From Acanthamoeba castellanii str. Neff (taxonomy: Eukaryota; Discosea; Longamoebia; Acanthamoebidae), in contig NW_004457682.1 in NCBI RefSeq assembly GCF_000313135.1, forward strand, positions 1 through 14,234: a stretch of DNA of 14,234 nt, written 5' to 3'. The notes under the pieces are model-generated. The model was not told the origin of the DNA and ran no database searches. It saw only the letters and a list, made by a program, of their open reading frames with translations. A program made the position numbers and the translations under genes. Positions 9,860 through 14,234 of the stretch are shown one piece after another. How positions within the stretch are numbered: position 1 is the stretch's first letter; each line of letters starts with the position of its first letter.

Positions 9860-10365
9860 AGCCCCTGATGCCGTTCGAGATCGAGAAGAGAAAGCAGACG
9901 CCGGGAGGCATCAAGAAGCACGGCAAGGTGCCCAAGCCCGGCACGCAACCGCGCACCCGCGACGACTTTGGCGAACAAGCCGAAGAGGAAATGCGACGCA
10001 CTGCCGGGAGTGGTCGGCCGACACCAACGAAAACGGAAGAAGAAGACTACGACGACGACGACGACTTCGAGGACGCATTCGCGGATGGCGATGATGACGA
10101 AGACGACTCGATCGACGAGGTGCACGGTGTCACCGACGCCCAGGGTGCGCAGAAGACGACGAAAGGTGGTCAGCAGCAACAGCAGCAACAGCAGGGGGAG
10201 AAGAAGAAGAGGATGTCGGAGCGAAGAAAGCGGAGGCAGGCCTTCCTTGCCCGCAACCGCAACCCGGCCTGGCGATCCGCCATCCGCCTCCGCAAGGGCA
10301 AAGGCAAAGACAAGGGCGCCCAGCCCCTCGGCGGACCCGACTCCCCGCTCCAGCCGCTCTCCTAA
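6812..10365 (+). CDS. NOA1: NOA1/YqeH-family circularly permuted mitochondrial GTPase
   Basis: Thirteen exons: 6812-7061, 7144-7299, 7394-7516, 7632-7740, 7894-8146, 8253-8396, 8477-8579, 8676-8762, 8905-9030, 9117-9222, 9326-9468, 9592-9740 and 9862-10365 (TAA), totalling 750 residues. Residues 1-80 are rich in Arg/Ser/Leu/Ala and almost free of acidic residues, like a mitochondrial presequence. A zinc finger follows: CPGC (C195, C198) and CQRC (C229, C232). GTPase motifs come in permuted order: G4 NKLD (296-299), G5 SAK (333-335), G1 GCTNVGKST (360-368), a G2-like TTSIVPGTT, then G3 DTPG (420-423). The order Zn finger-G4-G5-G1-G2-G3 is diagnostic of YqeH/NOA1. The family acts in small-subunit (mito)ribosome assembly; RNA binding is through the C-terminal part. 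The exon 4 start is uncertain (7632 or 7644). The last exon adds an acidic, poly-Gln and basic tail. Confidence 0.93.
7786..7827 (+). repeat. AACACAC heptamer tandem repeat in NOA1 intron 4
   Basis: About five to six copies of a 7-bp unit (ACACACA, phase arbitrary) lie mid-intron (7741-7893). Confidence 0.8.
8147..8252 (+). other. AT-rich intron 5 of NOA1
   Basis: The intron (donor GTGCCT) consists largely of irregular TTATT/ATTCTT units, far more AT-rich than the flanking exons. It ends GTGCACAG exactly between the K and L of the G4 motif NKLD. Intron 11 (9469-9591) is similarly TTATT-rich. Confidence 0.75.
8822..8870 (+). repeat. (AC)n microsatellite in NOA1 intron 8
   Basis: Two AC runs (8822-8842 and 8844-8870) are separated by a single T. 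They lie inside the 8763-8904 intron, 34 bases before the GTTGCAG acceptor. Confidence 0.9.
9825..9857 (+). repeat. (CA)n microsatellite abutting the last NOA1 acceptor
   Basis: A CA run in intron 12 (9741-9861) ends directly at the acceptor CACGAAG. The splice site thus has no ordinary pyrimidine tract of any length. Confidence 0.88.
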
Positions 10366-10488
10366 GACGACGACGCTTGGCCGTTCCAGTTCGGCAAAGA
10401 AAATTGGGGCAGCTGCGGAAAAGTCTCGTCTCCTTTACGTTTCGCAGCGCAGGCATGGGTTCGATGTGCGGTGGTGGCTGGCGCACAC
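10366..10488. other. Shared 3' region between convergent NOA1 and GBE1
   Basis: 123 bp separate the NOA1 TAA from the GBE1 TGA on the opposite strand. No AATAAA was seen. Both genes' 3' UTRs and cleavage sites must lie here or overlap the other gene. Confidence 0.55.
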
Positions 10489-13400
10489 TCACTCCTGGGC
10501 GCGCTTCAGGACCAACGCCGCTCGGCAGGGAGCATAGATCTGCGTGTGTTGTTGTTGGTGCGCACCACATACAACGATTAGTGGTGAGTGATGGTTGTGA
10601 GTGCGTCGCTCTCACGAAGAGCTTGTTGTCAAGGACGTGAGGGGAGGCGCGTACGAGCATGGAGTTGGGCCTGTCGTCCCAGGCCTTGGGCTCGGTGAAG
10701 AAGGACACGCCGGCCTGCATGCGGCTGTGGCCGCCGTACTCGGCGGCGTCGGTGTCGAGCATGATCTCGTACTTGCCCGGCTGGGTCACGCCCACGCGAT
10801 AGTCCGGGAACGACTTGGTCGGGTGGAAGTTGAAGATCCAGTAGAACTCGCCGCGCTCGAAGGTGATCAGCTTGTTGTCCTCGTGCTTCACAATCACATA
10901 CTGTGTGCGTTGTGTGAGCGTGTGTGTGTGTCGTGTGTGTCGTGTGTGTCGTGTGTGTGTGTGTGTGTGTGTGTGAGCATTTCTCGCAATGTGACAGAAG
11001 ATGATGACGACGACTGCTGTGCATACCTCTCTGGTGTTGAGGAAGGGGTGGTCGTTGGCGAGGCGCAGCATGGCCTTGTCGAGGTTGTACATGTGCTGAT
11101 ATCTGAGTAGCTTGTCCTCGAGGAGGTCCCACCTGCGCCTGCACTTGTCGTAGCTGTTGTTGTTGCCCGGGCGCGGGAAGTCGACCCACTCGGGGTGGCC
11201 CCACTCGTTGCCCATGAACGCGAGGTAGGCCTCACCGCCGAGGGCCAGCGTAATCAAACGGATCTATAGCATTCAAGTTGAAGCGAGGGTGAGCCGACAC
11301 ACGACACACACACGACACGCACACGACACGCACACGACACACACACGCACACCACACACACACACACACACACACGACACACACACACACGGCAGGGTAC
11401 CATCTTGTGGAGAGCGATGCCGCGATCGATGGTCATGTGGAGAGGCTGCAGTGTGGCTGTGGAGGGGCAGGTGAAGGCTTGCCAACCAAAAGAAGAAGAA
11501 GAAGAAGGAAAAATAGAGAAGAAAAAGAGAGAAGGGTGGGAGGGTAAATAAAACGAGAGGGTCGCCAAGACGAGAGAGCGTACACATGTGCCAGTACATC
11601 TCCTTGTCCATGAGACGGAAGGCGATCGTCTTGCCTCCCTGCAGGGACTGATCGTGCGACTCGCAATAGGCGACGGTCGCCTCCTGTCATTGTCCATTGT
11701 TGTTGTTGCAGTGTGAGAGCCCCGCGCAGATTTGGTTCTAATGCAGTGGCACGATGGCGCCGCCAACGTGACGTACATTCCACCTGCGGTTGGTCAGGTC
11801 CCACACGATGCCTTGCATGCTCCAGTCCTCGTCCTGCGCGCACAAGAACGTTCGAAATGTAAGCCATAACGAGACGACGCAAATCCGGCGAGGCGGGGCG
11901 GGGCGTGTCGACGACGTGCCTTGACTTCGGTGCACATCTTGGCCCACATGTCGGGAAGGCCCATGCCGAGCCTGTAGTCGAAGCCCACGCCTCCGTCCTC
12001 CACCGGACGGCAGAGCCCAGCCATTCCCGACACGTCTGTCGTATAATGACGAACAACGACACCCAGTGGTGAGCCAGCGCATAGTGCCATGGACAATGCG
12101 AAACCGGAAGGCGACTCACTGTACCTTCGGCGATCGTGACGATGCCGGGGTAGTTCTTGTGAAGCATGTAGTTGGCCTGGTGGTGGTGGGTGGTGGTGGG
12201 TGGTGGGTGGTGGGTGGTGGTGGTGTGACGGTCAATGAGGGGCTGTTGGCCAACGGCGAGCACGGCAATAAAGGCGCGATGGACAAGGCAGAGGTGCGTA
12301 CCAGCTGCAGGTAGCGAACGGAGTCTTCGTCGACGTCACCGCCGAAGTAGGTGTCGTAGTCCCAGTTGGAGGTGTAGTTACCGTGGTGGACGTACAACAT
12401 CGACGTCACGCCATCGAATCGGAAGCCGTCGAACCTGGTGCACACGCGCACTCATCAGAGTCAGTTCGGTGCCAATTGAGAGAATCGGGGAGGGGAGGGG
12501 GTAGTGCTACGTACTTGTACTCGTCGACGAACCACTTGAGGTTGCTCATGAGGAAGCGCAGCACTTCCCACTTGCCGTAATCGAACAGGCGCCTGTAGAC
12601 GAACACAGTCCCAGATGTGTGAGTCCCTCTTTGTTCTGGGGGGGGGGCAGTGTGGCATTGGAGCATTGGGGTGGGGAGGTGGGGAGGAGGGCGTGCGTAC
12701 GTGCCCCAGCCAGAGTGGTTGCCCTTTCCGCCGGAGTGGAAGTAGTGGTACTCGGTGCCGTCCCAGTTGTTCAAACCGTCGCCCACGTTGGGGGAGGCGT
12801 GGCTGTGGACCTGTGCGCAAATGGATGCGTGAGAATAAGATCAACGAAACAAACGCAAAACAAAAGGAAACACGAAACGAAACACGAAACGAATATCAAG
12901 ACGAGAGCGTACGAGGTCGAGGTAGACTTGCAGGCCCAGGCCGTGGGCGGCATCGACCAGCTCCTTGAGCTCCTCGGGCGTGCCGAAGCGAGACGAGACG
13001 GCGAAGAAATTGGTGACCTGGTAGCCGAACGAGGGGTAGTAGGAGTGCTCCATCACGGCCATCAGCTGAATGGCGGTGTAGCCCGTCTCCTTGATGTAGG
13101 GCAGCAGGTGCTGCCTGAACTCTGATCAGCACCAACGCACACCAAACCAAAGTCATCACGCATCAGTCAGTTTCACATGGCATTGCATTGCGACCGACTG
13201 CATCGGTCAGAGAGAGAGAGAGAGGTGTACCGGCGTAGGACGACACGCGAGGCTCGCGGCTGGACATGCCAACTATAATGGGAGTGGAGCGGATCAGAAA
13301 CAGTGTTTTCCGGGGACGGCAGCACACAGAAAGTGCTGCGAGCGACACTGGGCGTACCGTGGGTCTCGTAGATGTGGAGACTGGCGGGCTTCGACGGGGC

Positions 13401-14222
13401 CTTGTTCTTCCACTGGTACTGCTGCGGAGGATCCCAGTGCACGGCTGGTCACAGTGAAGAGGAAGGTATGAGGAACCTGCATCAGTCGCTTTGGGTAGCG
13501 GGCGTGCGTACCATCAAAGATTCGCTGGCCGTCGTGGAAGTGCTCGACGACGCGCTTGGCCCACACAGGGATGCGGTCCTCGCGTTTGTATTGACCGTGC
13601 TGATCGCGGTAGCCGACAACCGCCTGTGCGCATAGGAGAGGGCGTGTGTCAGGCCAAAGCATCTCAGCTGTGGCGGCGGCGGCGGCGGCGGCGGTGTACC
13701 TTGACTTTGCTGCCGTGGGGAATGGCGATCCCATCGGGCGCGTTGGGCACAAAGACGGACCAGACGCCGTGCTCGTCCTTCTGCATCTTGTGCGTGTCTC
13801 TGTTCCAGCCATCTGCCGATTGGAGAGCGCGTGCACTCATGAGTGTGAGTGGAAGGTACAATATTATTATTATTACAATTATTAAAAGAGGCCGTACTGA
13901 AGTCGCCCGTGAGGGTGACCTCGGCAGCGCCGGGAGCCCACTCGCGGTAGGTGACGCCGTCGGGACGCTTGATGAAGCCAAACTTGTCCTGGTAGGCCGA
14001 GCTGAAGGCGTCGAGGCTGCCCTCGACCTTCTCAATCTCGTTCTTCAGGGCCTCGAAGCGCTCGTAGCGCCACTTGATCTTGTCGTTGTGGGGCTCCAGC
14101 CACGGGTCGTCCACCACCAGCTTCATAAGATCCTTCTTCTTCGTTTCCGTTTCCATCTTTTCTGGGACATTCGCGCCAGTGGAGGCCAGCTGCTGTGCGT
14201 TGCTCTTCTTCTCTACGTCCAT
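10489..14222 (-). CDS. GBE1: 1,4-alpha-glucan (glycogen) branching enzyme, EC 2.4.1.18, GH13
   Basis: Seventeen exons: 14222-13898, 13812-13700, 13623-13512, 13444-13358, 13272-13231, 13121-12913, 12810-12701, 12592-12515, 12434-12302, 12176-12125, 12035-11920, 11833-11777, 11683-11584, 11456-11401, 11263-11027, 10900-10655 and 10539-10489. Spliced length is 2124 nt, 707 residues, matching eukaryotic GBE1 (about 700). An N-terminal CBM48 carries TYREWAPGA and GDFNGWNRD (residues about 91-114). The GH13 barrel shows all four conserved regions: DLVHSHAS (295-302), GFRFDGVTS with nucleophile D366, TIAED with acid/base E420, and ESHDQ with D489. [11 protein letters not shown] follows, then the C-terminal beta domain ending [17 protein letters not shown]. 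The enzyme cuts alpha-1,4 chains and re-attaches them as alpha-1,6 branches on cytosolic glycogen. The true stop needs the last intron (10654-10540); reading through gives a spurious long tail. No transit peptide is seen. Confidence 0.97.
10540..10654 (-). other. GBE1: Last intron of GBE1 (defines the true C-terminus)
   Basis: Donor GTACGC follows the codons for NSML. Acceptor ACACGCAG precedes [16 protein letters not shown] and TGA. The spliced junction restores the conserved RPNSM-x-(I/V)-Y-x-P end of branching enzymes. Confidence 0.88.
10919..10974. repeat. (GT)n/(CA)n tract in GBE1 intron 15
   Basis: GT runs broken by TCG occupy much of the 126-bp intron (11026-10901). On the GBE1 coding strand this is a CA tract close to the CACACAG acceptor. 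The intron is a multiple of three with no stop in frame. Confidence 0.88.
11297..11390. repeat. Interrupted CA/GT tract in GBE1 intron 14
   Basis: About 94 bp of CA units with ACG interruptions lie inside the intron 11400-11264. On the coding strand it is GT-rich and starts about 10 bases after the GTACCC donor, the opposite orientation and end from the neighbouring intron's tract. Confidence 0.88.
11834..11919 (-). other. GBE1: GC-AG intron in GBE1 (intron 11)
   Basis: On the coding strand the exon ends GTCAAG and the intron begins GCACGT, ending GCGCAG. This is the gene's usual GTACGT donor with T replaced by C at position 2. Splicing here gives [21 protein letters not shown], and the K before DEDW is conserved in branching enzymes. 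An alternative GT donor six bases upstream (GAA then GTCAAG) keeps phase but deletes V-K. Confidence 0.72.
12178..12228. repeat. GGT/GGGT repeat tract in GBE1 intron 9
   Basis: GGTGGTGGGTGG-type units fill this part of the intron 12301-12177. On the coding strand they read CCACCACC directly before the CACCAG acceptor. The + strand could form a G-quadruplex in principle. Confidence 0.8.
13209..13224. repeat. Short (AG)n run in GBE1 intron 5
   Basis: An AG dinucleotide run lies inside the intron 13230-13122. On the coding strand it is CT-rich and sits just after the GTACAC donor. Confidence 0.7.
13672..13695. repeat. (GGC)8 triplet run in GBE1 intron 2
   Basis: Eight uninterrupted GGC triplets lie within the 76-bp intron 13699-13624, a few bases inside the donor. 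Confidence 0.85.
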
Positions 14223-14234
14223 TATTTTTTGTGA

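Noticed and set aside
6812..10365. Nitric oxide synthase activity for the NOA1-type protein
   Set aside because: The family's early naming was withdrawn; the visible motifs are those of a permuted GTPase of ribosome assembly, with no oxygenase or reductase domain.
10130..10654. Extended C-terminal tail for GBE1 obtained by reading through the last intron
   Set aside because: A GTACGC donor and CACGCAG acceptor restore the conserved branching-enzyme end and a stop at 10489. The read-through residues are unlike the family and overlap the NOA1 coding end.

Overview
The window is eukaryotic nuclear DNA. Its genes are split by many short introns (about 60-165 bp) with GT-AG ends. Exons are GC-rich, introns are often AT-rich or carry CA/GT tracts, and intergenic gaps are small. 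Gene content (glycogen branching enzyme, mitochondrial NOA1-type GTPase, SAM/PB1 and CBM/PH proteins) and gene style fit a compact amoebozoan genome such as Acanthamoeba. That assignment is inference; nothing in the window proves the species.

Layout from left to right: (1) + strand, 20-2435, the 3' part of a gene whose product has a long acidic disordered region, AMPK-beta/CBM48-like glycogen-binding modules and a C-terminal PH domain. (2) - strand, 4406-2488, a SAM + PB1 scaffold-like protein, convergent with gene 1 (52 bp between stop codons). (3) 4407-5037, the only long non-coding gap. (4) - strand, 6728-5038, a protein with a BOD1/Shg1-like N-terminal domain and a long Ser/Asp/Lys-rich tail. 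(5) + strand, 6812-10365, a 13-exon NOA1/YqeH circularly permuted GTPase with a mitochondrial-type leader, divergent from gene 4 across only 83 bp. (6) - strand, 14222-10489, a complete 17-exon 1,4-alpha-glucan branching enzyme of 707 residues, convergent with gene 5 (123 bp apart).

I rebuilt the gene models by hand from splice signals, codon phase and family conservation. The spliced NOA1 (2253 nt), GBE1 (2124 nt), BOD1/Shg1-like (1404 nt) and CBM/PH (1761 nt, 5' partial) coding sequences all come out as multiples of three. The SAM/PB1 gene needs either one 71-bp intron or a frameshift to join its halves.

There is no operon logic, mobile element, CRISPR array or viral segment. The two glycogen-related genes (CBM/PH protein and GBE1) are about 8 kb apart and probably not co-regulated. 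The points most worth a second look are the CBM/PH architecture, a SAM domain interrupted by a disordered insert, a strong GTAC 5' splice-site preference confined mostly to NOA1 and GBE1, one GC-AG intron supported by homology, and CA/GT tracts sitting at splice sites.
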